Shown here piece by piece: positions 1-10,271 of a DNA stretch of 19,835 bases. Location: contig LSSN01000276.1 in the NCBI GenBank assembly GCA_001970855.1, forward strand, positions 1 to 19,835, given 5' to 3'. The translations under genes were made by a program, and so were the position numbers. Below the pieces are notes generated by a model that was given only the letters and a program-made list of their open reading frames with translations, ran no database searches and was not told the DNA's origin. Each line of letters starts with the position of its first letter. Position 1 is the first letter of the stretch. The DNA comes from Smittium culicis. Taxonomy: Eukaryota; Kickxellomycota; Harpellomycetes; Harpellales; Legeriomycetaceae.

Positions 1-837
1 CTAGGCAATCCAGGATCTCTAATTGAGCAAAGCAATCGCTTTGGTGAGGAGGAGAAGCTTTTCAACTATAGCAACCGCGAAGTTAGTCCGGTAAGCCCAG
101 TAGCCCCAACTTTAGCAAGACATAACTCCAATGGAACGCATATAGAAAACAACTCAAGATTTCTTATAAGACTCCGCAACCAAGGTAGCCCAAGTAGCGC
201 CGATTCGCGAAGTAATAGCAGATTTGGAAGCTTACTTGAAGGAATATTCGGTACATCCGCTATATCAAAAATGTGTTTTTTTGTTGGAACAATATTGCAC
301 TTTGTGGCCTCGTATCTAGTAAGCACAGGGATATACATGTACTTTGCGAACAATGATATGTTATCGACATTCAAATTCGAAATTTTCGGTGCTTTATCAT
401 TAGCATCACTTGCAGTATCTTCACTATGTCTTTTAGCCTCATTCAGAAAACCAAGCTTACATATCTTTTCTATAAAATCGTTTGCACTAATTATATCCAT
501 AATTATACTAGCATTGTCAAATTCTTCTGGAGCAGGCAAGATTTCACCTTTAGCCCAGATTTCCGCCTATGCAGTCCTACTATTTGTAGCCTTGGTATCT
601 GCAGATTCATTTTCAAGCCTTCCATCAATAGCAAGGTCTGTATTTGGCGACGAGTCCAGCCTCGTTGATTTCGGACTTTGCTTCTCTTTGGTTGCTCTTA
701 TTATTATATCTTTCTCTCCATCGCAAATAAGCATTCTGTCCTACAAAACCTTTATCGGAAAACCAGCGACTATTGTAGTTTCAGCAATATTTTTCTTAAT
801 TTCTAGCACTCTGTTCTCCAAACTTGCTTGGAATTAG
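1..837 (+). CDS. Partial multi-pass membrane protein (C-terminal part), function unknown
   Basis: One frame is open from base 1 to the TAA at 835-837, giving 278 residues; the start lies outside the window. Residues 1-90 are hydrophilic and rich in Ser, Asn and Arg, as expected of a disordered cytosolic tail. Six hydrophobic segments follow, at about residues 91-115, 126-147, 156-173, 182-202, 221-240 and 255-274, and the protein ends shortly after the last one (Leu-Ala-Trp-Asn). I see no catalytic motif and do not recognise the family. An AATAAA lies at 881-886, 44 bases after the stop, so transcription probably ends there. The ATG at 271 opens the membrane part, but the open frame upstream has coding character, so I do not take it as the start. 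A transporter or other small polytopic protein is possible; nothing here decides it. Confidence 0.7.
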   Translation, partial: LGNPGSLIEQSNRFGEEEKLFNYSNREVSPVSPVAPTLARHNSNGTHIENNSRFLIRLRNQGSPSSADSRSNSRFGSLLEGIFGTSAISKMCFFVGTILHFVASYLVSTGIYMYFANNDMLSTFKFEIFGALSLASLAVSSLCLLASFRKPSLHIFSIKSFALIISIIILALSNSSGAGKISPLAQISAYAVLLFVALVSADSFSSLPSIARSVFGDESSLVDFGLCFSLVALIIISFSPSQISILSYKTFIGKPATIVVSAIFFLISSTLFSKLAWN

Positions 838-880
838 ACCCTTAATCTTTTAATTCAAATTTAAATTTAGTGTGTGACTT

Positions 881-886
881 AATAAA
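881..886 (+). promoter_or_regulatory. Candidate polyadenylation signal AATAAA
   Basis: A canonical AATAAA lies 44 bases downstream of the stop of the membrane-protein gene. Such hexamers arise often by chance in DNA this AT-rich, so position is the only support. Confidence 0.4.
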
Positions 887-1500
887 TACTCTATTTTCAA
901 GTTTAACTCTATTCTCTAGCTCAATTTTGAATTTGATTTATGCAGATATCGAACAAGTGACACGAATCAGCATTTAATCCATTGTCATTAACATTTATAA
1001 ATATATTAGCAAAGTAGAGCCATTCAAGCGTTAAATCATAAAGATAACATATGATACTATTTTTCACAGCAATAAGGCTTGTTTGTTAGTACTTTATTAG
1101 AATGCACTTAATTTCCAACAAAGAGTTGAGCAAAGCTGAGTTTTAAGTTTTATATCAAATAAATGTAAAACAATAAACCTATCCTTTTTTTTGTCATTTT
1201 CTGTTGCAAGTATTGAGCTTTTTTGCCGCAGCAAATTATATTTCGAAAAAAAGGGTCCAGATCAAAGACTGAAAAATAAAGATTTCTGATTCGCTAAATT
1301 TGTTTAGTTTTGATGAGTTTTTGGTTTTTTCATGTCAAAATTTAAAATTTAAAGTTTAATGTCAAAATGAACTATTTTACAGATTTCATTTTCATTTATA
1401 TATCAATTTAATTTAAACTTTATGTCTCATAAGATCTTCTTGTTTAAAAATTTTCTCTCTTAGAAGACTATTTTGTTGAGATTCATTTTTTATAGGAGGT
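887..1500. other. AT-rich intergenic stretch upstream of FANCD2
   Basis: I find no supported gene here. The stretch may hold the FANCD2 promoter and possibly one more 5' coding exon. The sequence just before the ATG at 1501 ends in a T-run followed by TATAG (1491-1495), which could be a splice acceptor rather than leader sequence. No convincing upstream exon with a matching donor was found. Confidence 0.4.
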
Positions 1501-4500
1501 ATGTTTAAGAAAGTACTCGAATTATCTAATGACAAAAACTGGGCTCTCATTGCCGATAACATAATCAATTCTGATACAGAAAAGGTAAATATAAATATTT
1601 TTCTCGCTACTTTTTTATTCCTAAAACAAACCGTTTGCCTGTTATAATTATTTAAAATTAAAACTTACCTTCGTATTAAACATTTCTTAGCTGAAATCTG
1701 ATATAAATGATGCACTTGATGGAAGCTTCTCAAATAAAGAAAAATCTGATTTTCTCCGATATATGATATCTGGTTTATATTTATTTATTGCGCTCTATCT
1801 ATTTTTTTACCCTTAATTTATTAAACATTTTAAAGGTTTACGTCAAAGTTTTTATCTAATTTTTATTCTTTGTTAATTTTTTAGGAGTTCAATGCATAGA
1901 TGAAAAAAAAAGAAGTTTTTATATGGACTACATCTTGGAGCAATATACATACATGTATAACGTTTATAAATATTATACATTTAAAAATTTGAGCTAAAAA
2001 TATCGTTTTCCTTTCCAAAAACAGAGTTTTAGAAGAAAAGACTAGCAACGATTCAGTTAATCTCCAAGACGAAATACTCAAAAATATCACCGACATCCTA
2101 ATAAATAACGTATTGTTTTTTTATACTCTTAATTATTTTTTGTTTTCAATTAGAAAGTATTAAAATTAATGAATTTATAATTTATACGACATCTATTTTA
2201 ATGCTTTACAGATATGCTTTCTGTCAGTTAAAAAGACATCTTTAATTCTTAAGGCAATTTTGGAAGATTTTCAAAAAATTAAATCCCTCAATCAGCAAAT
2301 ATGCCTATTAATACCTCTACTACTCGATAGGGTTGGAGATTCTAGAAATCCTTTTTCCACAAAAAACAACGCCACAAATACTGATCAAGATGATTCAAAC
2401 TCTCATGATACAAATAACAATAGCATCATGGACCCTTTGATGACTAAATTCCATTTTATTGAATCATTTTGCGAGTTTGAATGGAGTTCTACTACTGTCA
2501 CTCGAATCGCTGCTATGTACGTTGAAGTATCCATGCCCAAACAACTCAGAACCTTAGTTGTAGATAAACTTATCAGTCATATGAGTAAAATGCAGCTAAA
2601 CGAGCTTCCTCCATTAGTTTATCAAATATTTCTACACTCTAAACAAATAGAAAGAAAACATACAATTTCTGGTATTGTTGATTTTTTTAATAGCTTAGAA
2701 GATACTTACTTGAATAAAAACTCCAAAATATCTAGTACACAAAATGGACCAGATGTAAAATCTATATTACAAGTCGAAGGAACTGTTTTGTTGCACATTC
2801 ATTTTTGTGTACAACAAGATCACGAATGGGGTACAGAAATATTAAAATACGTAAAGCAAGGAAAAAACAAACGTGTTATATCAAAATCTTCGTCAGCACA
2901 GAATTTATCCACTTTTTTACTTGCAATGATTCTAAATGTTGGGTCCATCTCCCTATTTAAAGAAAATGTTTTCGAATGCCTCAAGTCACTATTAATGCTA
3001 TCAACAAAAGACCATGTTTATAACATATCTGCAATTTGGGGATCGGGTAAATCATAATCATTCTATTCCTATTCTTATTCTTATTCTTATGAATTCTGAA
3101 AAAATTCACTTTTTGAACCTGTTTCTATATTTTTATTTGATTAAATCCTCATTACATAGAATTACTTATACCGATTAGCTTGTACCCAAAAATTGCTATG
3201 CATTCTATTTCCGAAAGAGAATCGTACGGATGGGAAAATATTATCCAGCAACTTACGCATTTTACATTGTTACTTTTGGAATATTGTACAAGCAATTCTT
3301 CAAAAAAGCTTTATGGTAAACTAATTTCATCAAAAGCCGCAAAAACTTGCATTAACACTCTAGCAAACATTTTCAAGGTAATATTTTAATTACAAACGCC
3401 CTTTGACTTGTTTTTCCAATTTTTTTTTTTTTTAGGATAATAGCAATACTAATTTAACCATGGATTATAGGTTCACAAGTTTGTTCGTCCAGAAATTATA
3501 AGACAGATGTTCGTAAAAATTGAAGAAAGTAGTAGTTTGTCCTATGAATTAGTTACCACCGTTTCAGAAATCTTAATCGAAAATCCAGACATGGCTGTTG
3601 AATTAACTAAATCATTTTCTGGCTCACTAGAATGGATAATTAACTCGGAAGAAAGTTGCAAAAGAAGTTTAATCTCATCAATATCTCCTATAATTTTGTC
3701 TGACTCTGGTTTTACAAATAGTCTCATTCTGATTTTACGAAAAAGCCTCTATTCAAGGTATCATCATTTTAAATCGCTTTTTTTTAATGGAAAAAATAAA
3801 TCTAATAATTTTTTTTTTTTTAAATCTAATAATTTAATAATTTAATTGCTTTTTTTCTTTATTGTTTAGAAACGTCGAATTTAGAAAAGCTAGTATCTCT
3901 GGGATAATTGAACTCATTAAAATATTTTTAAAAAATTCAAATAGCACCATAAATAATCCAATAGACCAATCCTATATTGCTGGATCATCAACTGGTATCA
4001 CTGCATCATTTGGGGTTAATGGGCAGATTGACCAACAAAGCTTAAAAGCTAATAACATTGCCCTTCTTGAGCTAGTTGGTCTACTAAGAAGAAGTTTCTC
4101 CCATCAATCTGAAGTAATTAGTCACACCATGCTCAAACTAATCGAAATACTAAGTTTAATCGATTTTCATAAAAATGTTGAATTTTCTTCTGCGATGTGT
4201 AGAATTTTGCACTCAGAGGTATCAATAATTTAAATTTGTTTTTTTTTTTTAATTTTCATTTTTTTTCTATACAATGTAGTTCCAAGTACTAATGATTTAA
4301 TTATCAATATTCTACTCGCTTTTCTTTACTTTAGTTGATGAAATTTTACGAAGACGAAAGCTTTGACTCGCCTTTAAATATCCAAAACTCGATTGATTCA
4401 AACTCAAAAATTACTTATCCTCTTCCTTTACTTTTGCACACGTTTTTTAAATCGGTTTTCAGTGCTGGAGAGTCTAGTGAAAATTCTACTAGTTTTTCAG

Positions 4501-7500
4501 AAGGACTAAAAATATTTTTAGATATCTCAAATAGAATGCTCAACGTTGAGTTAGAAGATTTAAACATAGATTTGACCGACCAACCTCAGGACTCATCAAT
4601 ATACAACGAGACTATTAATAATATCCAATCTGGGTCTGGGTTAAAATTAAAGGAAAAAAATGGAGCTCTATCTATTTTACTAATCAGTTGTTATGATGTA
4701 TTAATCGACTTGATTTTAGATTTAAACTCAAACAGCAGAAGCTTCAGCAACAGCAAAAACAAAGTTTTATCTGATAACCTTGATAATTTGTCAGCAGAGC
4801 TTGTTATTAAGCTATTTGAAAAAAGAAACGCTTTTTTAACAACGATTTCAAGCTATATGCAAAAATCCAAAGCAGTAAAATCTTCTTTCATTAAGGCAAC
4901 ATACAAGAAAAATGCAGGAAATTTCAATCAGTCAGATATGTCAAATTATGGAACATATGCGATATCACTACTTTCAGGTCCTAATAGCTTGTTGTCTACT
5001 TCCTTTTTTATTACTTTATTTGTTGACCATTCCTCGATCTCTAATCAGCCATATGGCTTATCCCTATTTGATTTTTTAAACTGCAGCTCTCTTTACACTT
5101 CTATAATCTACCCATTCTATCTGAATTGTAACACGCCAATTGAAAAGATTGATGAAAAACTAAGACATTTTTACATCAAGTTATCAAAAAATGTAGTATT
5201 TGTGAGATACCAACTTAACATCGTGTTACAGCTAATTAAGGTATTGTTATTTATTAACTCTTAAATCAAATTTATTTTTGAGAGCGTTATTTACACATTG
5301 TATTTATTTCTAAACTTGATTATATTGATATACCTTTATAAGAATTTTTTTTTTCATCTTTTCAGAGCGCTGAGAAAAGTCTAGATAAACATTTGGGATT
5401 ATTGATAGAGTTGCTTCTAGGCGATATGTGTTCGTCGCTTTTAGTGATATCTTCAATAACTATCAAAGATTTTTATTCTCAGAATGATATCACAACAACC
5501 AATAAGTCGCAAATTGAAAAAACTAAATCAAAAAATTCGTTCCAGCTTTTGATTGACAAATCTAACAAGGTATTAGATATTTTAATTTTTTTTAGAAACA
5601 TGGTACACATTTTTTTCGCTTCCTAACTAATTTTTATGTTTTTTTTTTTTCTAATGTTTTTTAAACCTATAGGAAAAGCCACTGCTATCTGTGGTACTTG
5701 ATATAGTAAATTCATGCGTGGATATATTATCAATGAAAATCAATGTGGATATAGATACAGTTTCTAGCTACTTTAAAAATACAAAATCTATAAACCATGC
5801 TGCGATTGAGTTGATAAGTATATCAGCAAAGACATCTTTGGATTACTTTATTATAAATTGTGGTTTGTATTATCAGCACATTCTAAATTCTGACTCTGAT
5901 GACTCGGACATTGAAAATGAAGGCAGTAGTAGTAAAAACTGGCCATCTATAACGCTAGATAAAATAAGGCCAGAGATTGAAGCAAATGGAAAAGTATTAG
6001 CAGAAATAGCTCAACTTTTTAGTTACTCTAAATGTCTTCCAATATTCTGGGAAATAATTAACATTATTTGTATGAATAATGAGAACAAGAATATGGGGAT
6101 AACGCTGACGCTTATTAAGGGTATACATCCATTACTATCATTATCCAAAAAAATTTTCCAAAAGGCAACCTTGGTAACTAAAAAAATTAATAGCTCTGAT
6201 GAATTTGATATTGCAACAAAAATTCTAAGCGCCGAATACAAAGAATCTGTTTATGTACTGTTTGTTTTTAGCAGTTTAGTCCATGGTCTTGTTATACAAA
6301 CAATACCTGAGAACACGAGCGATAGTAGTCAAGAAGTGTTCAACCATGGATATAATATCGGATATAGTGAGCCATCTGTAGCTTATAATTTAATGTTGCT
6401 TTTTATGGAAACTTATATATTTGGCCCAAAGAAGAGCCGAATATTTTATTCCCAGGTTTTTTGGGGGGCTTATAAAGGGCCTATAGAGGAGATAGAATCG
6501 ACTGAAGGTACAGGGGCAGGTATGAGTGAGGTGTTAGCTATATGGAATAAACAAGATTCATTTCTTGATGTATTTGATACATTAGCCAAGGGTTTATTTA
6601 GATTGTTTAAAGAAGAGAATAGCCTTAGTCAAGAATCCGATGATGAAGATGATCCAGAATTGCCGAAGGATATGTTGATAATTAATTCAAAGGTGGCGAT
6701 GCAGATAGTCAACTTTTTACTCCATTTGATTGAGACGTCATTTTTAGAGATCGACAATATGACTAACCAAATGTTGAGAATGTCAGATTATGATATGAAC
6801 GAGTATTCTAGTTTTGAAAAGCATGTGATACATATAGAGCAGCGAATATGTAGTCGCACGCTTTTTGTGTTAAAGATCCTATATTCGCTGTCACAATGCC
6901 AGCTTCCTTCATTGCAGCTGGAGATGCTTTATAGGGTACTAATGGTTGCGTATAAATCGATTAACATGATAGTTGTAGCAAAGACAAATCTCATAAATGT
7001 GAGCCCCGCAAAACAGCAAGTGTGGGGAACAGGCGCAGACGTTGAGCAAGTGAGTTTGCCGATATCAGAGAATTTCGTAGACCTGTTGAACTACGTGGGG
7101 TCAGTTTTTAATCCTGTGATATTTGAGATGCTGATGATATCGCTTCAGTTTGACCAAGAGGTTATAGATGCGGAGGCGACGAACAACGAGTTTGCAGAGA
7201 TGGCTGGCGAGAAAGGGCAGCAAGAAGATCGCGAAGTGGGGGATCTGGAAGCAGGTGCGACCCCGGCTGCTAAAAGCAAGAGCAAGAATAAAGCGATAAT
7301 GAACATGAGCATAAAGAGGAACAAGAATATACTTGCGAAGGCGAACCTTAGAGTGCGGAAAGAGGCGATATTAGTGCCACAGCTGATATATGTTGAGGAG
7401 AAGCTTGAGCATAATGTGATGGCATTGGGCAAAAAATCAAAGACGCAATTGATCCACTACTTCAAAAGACCAGTTTCTAGGGACTTTAAGATCAATTTGA

Positions 7501-8054
7501 TGAATATGACGGGGGTAGACAGCGTGTCACAGGTGCGGTCACTAGGGGTGACGTCTAGTTTATCAAGAGAATCAGAGGCGGCGAGTAAAGAGACGAGCCA
7601 ACAACCAGGTAATCAGGGATTAGCTACTCGTAATGGACAAAAAGCGGATAAATCGGGATTGAGGATGGACGGGGCTAGTAAAAAAGAGGAGGCTGGAAGT
7701 CAAGCGGTTCAGGTTACGGGCGCTAACGATGTTGTTGATATTGACGAGGCGAGCGACAGCGAGGGCAGCGGAATTCGGGCTGCGAGCTATGGCGAGGCGA
7801 ACGCGACAAGCAGCAGGGGTAGCAAAAAGCGAAAGTCGCAGATACCAGACTCGTCGTCGGGAACGGACTCGGAGAGCAACGCGGTATTGAGTGGCGGGAG
7901 GAGGATGAGAGGTAATTTGAGCAAAGTTTTGAATTACGATTCAGGGGAAACGGATGGCGAAGATATTATTGTTGACGAGGAAGTCAGTGACGAGGAGGAA
8001 GATGCAATAATGGAAACGCAAAACAGCTTTATTGTGTCGGATGACAGCGAATAA
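1501..8054 (+). CDS. FANCD2: FANCD2-like Fanconi anaemia ID-complex protein, 11 exons
   Basis: Spliced by eye into 1501-1584, 1691-1772, 1885-1954, 2025-2109, 2212-3046, 3160-3377, 3471-3757, 3870-4218, 4335-5240, 5366-5569 and 5673-8054. All junctions are GT-AG and keep frame, giving about 1833 residues (human about 1450). FANCD2 pairs with FANCI as a helical-repeat DNA clamp in nuclear interstrand crosslink repair. Recognition rests on collinear matches to human FANCD2: FKKVL near the start, the VDKLISHMSKMQLNELPPLV segment (human MDKLSSIRLEDLPVI), LRKSL followed by SGII near residues 547-570, a VPxL...VxAL block near 1600 and an acidic tail at 1796-1833. KKRK at 1758-1761 may be a nuclear localisation signal. 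The aspartate near residue 536 sits where the human ubiquitin-acceptor Lys561 is expected. The N-terminus is uncertain: human has about 60 residues before the first match, so an upstream exon may be missing. The last exon is long and becomes GC-richer. Confidence 0.85.
3061..3090 (+). repeat. Short TTATTC-type microsatellite in FANCD2 intron 5
   Basis: Imperfect tandem copies of a TTATTC/CTATTC hexamer lie just after the donor of intron 5 (3047-3159). This is probably slippage-generated and has no evident function. Confidence 0.6.
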
Positions 8055-8504
8055 GTATAAACATTTATATAAGAGCTTTAAAGAAAAAAAACTTTTTCAG
8101 GTGTGCATGCATTAAAAATTAATTGTAACATATATTAAAGAAAATAGAGGTTCTTTGCTAAAAATGAAGAAATTGGTAAAAGGAGTTGTGAATTTATTTC
8201 ATTGATTATAGTTTTGTAATTTATAGCAATGAAAAGAAACTTATTTTAGGCTGTACATTTCTAAAGATGAGTAGATAATTTTTTTAAAAAAAAGGAATAA
8301 CGTGACAGCGAAAGGGGGTGGGGGTAGAGGAAAAACTAGTTATTTTCTAGAAAAAAGATTAAGGAAAAAACGGTATTAAATTAATGGTAAATGCAGGTAT
8401 AAAAAAAGATTAAGGAAGGAGTATGGGAGTTGGGGAGTGAGGAAGTGGGGGTATATGTGATATAGATAAAGTAGGTAGTTTTAATGAATGTGTTTGAGGC
8501 ATTG
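8055..8504. other. Convergent intergenic region between FANCD2 and MPDU1, with G-rich tracts
   Basis: These 450 bases hold the 3' ends of two convergent genes. The plus strand has G-runs at 8314-8324 and 8425-8451. The 16-mer AAAAAAGATTAAGGAA occurs twice, at 8351-8366 and 8402-8417. Read on the minus strand this is a CCTTAATC plus T-tract, which resembles a branch point and polypyrimidine tract. No open frame looks coding. Confidence 0.5.
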
Positions 8505-9272
8505 TTACTTACTGAAGAAGGAAGTTTTGGAACCGAATTCATAGTGGTTTTTATTAGATTTATATCCAGATTTCTTCCAGTAAATGATCATTTGGTAAGC
8601 GAGGATGCCGTTGACAGTAGCGTTGATGATGCTGGTGAGGATTAGTTGCAAGTCTTTAATTTCAGCGAGGGTGGTAATAACGCGGGCAAAAGTTCCTATG
8701 AAGTTGGCGAAAATGGTGAAAGCAGCGAGCTGGCCGGTGCTTTTGTTAGAGTTGTTAGTTACGATTTGAGAAATTCTGCCAAAGACCATCAAAGGGACAG
8801 AGAAAAGCTGGCAGGCTTGCAAGAACATGATGGAGGTGAAGTAGTTAGAGATGAGCATGAACCATAGAGCTAGTAGGGCAAAGATGACGGCGAAGTAGCT
8901 TTTTTTGGAGTAGTGTTTGCAGAGGGCAATGAGAATGAGGTTCTGGAAACCGATGAATAGGGCTTCGCCATATGAGCTGAACGGGTTGCTGCTGCGGAAG
9001 TTGTAGCTTGTTGCGACGATGTTGGAGAGGCATTCGAGGATGAGGCTTGTTTGGGAGAGGCCATAGATAGATTTCTGGGAAACGACTTTTTGAATTTGCG
9101 GGACTTTGACGATCGAGCCGCCGAGGACTAGGCCGAACCCAAGCCCTTTGATAACGGCGTGCTTTAAGCAATCTTTATCGAAAATGTTGAAGTTATCTAG
9201 CAGGGTGACAGTACATTTTTCGCCAATCAAAAGGGCGAGCGGTGTTCTAATAAGCGAGTAAAAAAAGTTCAT
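8505..9272 (-). CDS. MPDU1: MPDU1/Lec35-like PQ-loop protein (dolichol-phosphate-mannose utilisation)
   Basis: The gene encodes 255 residues, close to the 247 of human MPDU1. MPDU1/Lec35 is an ER membrane protein needed for use of dolichol-phosphate-mannose and -glucose in N-glycan, GPI-anchor and mannosylation pathways. Collinear matches include EKC near residue 18, KGLGFGLVLGGSIVKVPQ (42-59, first PQ-loop), GLSQTSLILE (71-80), NPFSSYGEALF (96-106), the second loop around GRISQIVTNN (165-174, SQ in place of PQ) with TGQLA at 179-183, and ARVITTL (196-202). About seven hydrophobic segments are visible, with a Lys-rich C-terminus after YWKK. I chose the ATG at 9270-9272; a longer reading needs a TTG start. 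The last codons contain a perfect GTAAGT, so a spliced alternative ending in KNN is possible. The gene converges on FANCD2. Confidence 0.9.
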   Translation of the reverse strand: MNFFYSLIRTPLALLIGEKCTVTLLDNFNIFDKDCLKHAVIKGLGFGLVLGGSIVKVPQIQKVVSQKSIYGLSQTSLILECLSNIVATSYNFRSSNPFSSYGEALFIGFQNLILIALCKHYSKKSYFAVIFALLALWFMLISNYFTSIMFLQACQLFSVPLMVFGRISQIVTNNSNKSTGQLAAFTIFANFIGTFARVITTLAEIKDLQLILTSIINATVNGILAYQMIIYWKKSGYKSNKNHYEFGSKTSFFSK

Positions 9273-9541
9273 TTCGCTGATTTGCAGAGCCAAGATAATC
9301 CTTATTTATTTGAGAATTTTTTTTCTATGAAGTGCTAGCTAAACTCGCTTTGTTTTTGCAGGTCGTGGACAGTATATTATGGAGATTAGACTTAATGAAT
9401 TGTTTTGCACTTTATTCTAAAAGACTTGTAAAATATACATACTATTTTACTACTGCGTTTTTTAAATGCGAAATTTAGTTTAAATAAAAGTATACAGTTA
9501 AAATTGAGCTAAATAAACGATAATTAGATGTATATACAAAA
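9273..9541. other. AT-rich upstream flank of MPDU1
   Basis: This should hold the MPDU1 promoter on the minus strand. I see no clear TATA box or other site and no coding frame. Confidence 0.3.
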
Positions 9542-9924
9542 TTATTGGTTGGTAAATAACATATGGAGTAGTATTATTGGTCTATAATTTTCATCAGCAA
9601 TCATTGGTGAAGATTGATTTTTTTGTTGTTTTTGATTTGGATTTAGATTTTGTGGCATAATTGGGAAATTATGATTTTGAATTTCCTGATGTAAGATTAG
9701 ATTTGCAATTTATATAGCTAGAAAGAATCAAGATAAAAGAGTGCAATATTTGCATTTTACAGACGAAATATCAATACAGGGCTAAAAATGAAGTATCTTT
9801 TTTTTTTCCCACCAAGTAATCAGATATCGTTTTCCCAATGTTTAAGCTTACTTTTTGCTACTGGGACCACACTGGGGCTGGAATTGAAAATAATACAGGG
9901 GGTAGATGATGTCTTGGTTAAAAC
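9542..9924 (-). other. Possible small spliced gene or orphan exons
   Basis: On the minus strand, 9685 down to 9542 reads 47 sense codons and a stop, rich in Asn, Gln and Pro. It follows a good acceptor (CTAAT, then ACATCAG). An ATG lies inside at 9656-9658, giving 38 residues if unspliced. Further upstream, 9924 to 9852 is a GC-richer block between TTTATAG and GTAAGC, open in two frames. The phases of the two blocks do not join in the frame that keeps the 47-codon exon open, and the GC-rich block is also open on the plus strand. I therefore do not propose a protein. No family is recognised. Confidence 0.25.
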
Positions 9925-10271
9925 CTATAAAAAGATAAATTTTAAAATTGTATGTAATTAGCTTTAGTGGCGTTTATGGTAGCTAAATAGGATATATATT
10001 GGGGGTTTGGTTTTATATTTAGTTTATGACAATGTGGGACTCTAAGACATTTTTAAAAATTGAATAAAATGGCGAATTATTAGTTTGAAATATAGAATCG
10101 GTAAAGAATGCAGTATATGACAACATAATCTAAATGTATGCAATTCTGTAAGCGAACAAATTGTTAGAAGGAACTTTGCGGCTGAGTAGGTTAGATGCTG
10201 CGCGTATGGGCATATGCTATGTCCAGCATTATGCAGGAACGTAGTGCAACTTTTTAAGTCCGAGTTTGTAT
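9925..10271. other. AT-rich intergenic DNA with no supported gene
   Basis: A minus-strand open frame at 10042-10293 starts with TTG and has no coding character. Nothing else was recognised. Confidence 0.3.

Noticed and set aside
66..539. 157-codon minus-strand open frame
   Set aside because: It lies antisense to the membrane-protein gene, whose frame has clear hydrophobic segments; no independent support.
1881..2096. 71-codon minus-strand open frame
   Set aside because: It overlaps FANCD2 exons 3 and 4 and an intron; the plus-strand splicing matches FANCD2.
8646..9171. Several open frames on both strands inside MPDU1
   Set aside because: They are shadows of the MPDU1 frame, which aligns along its full length.
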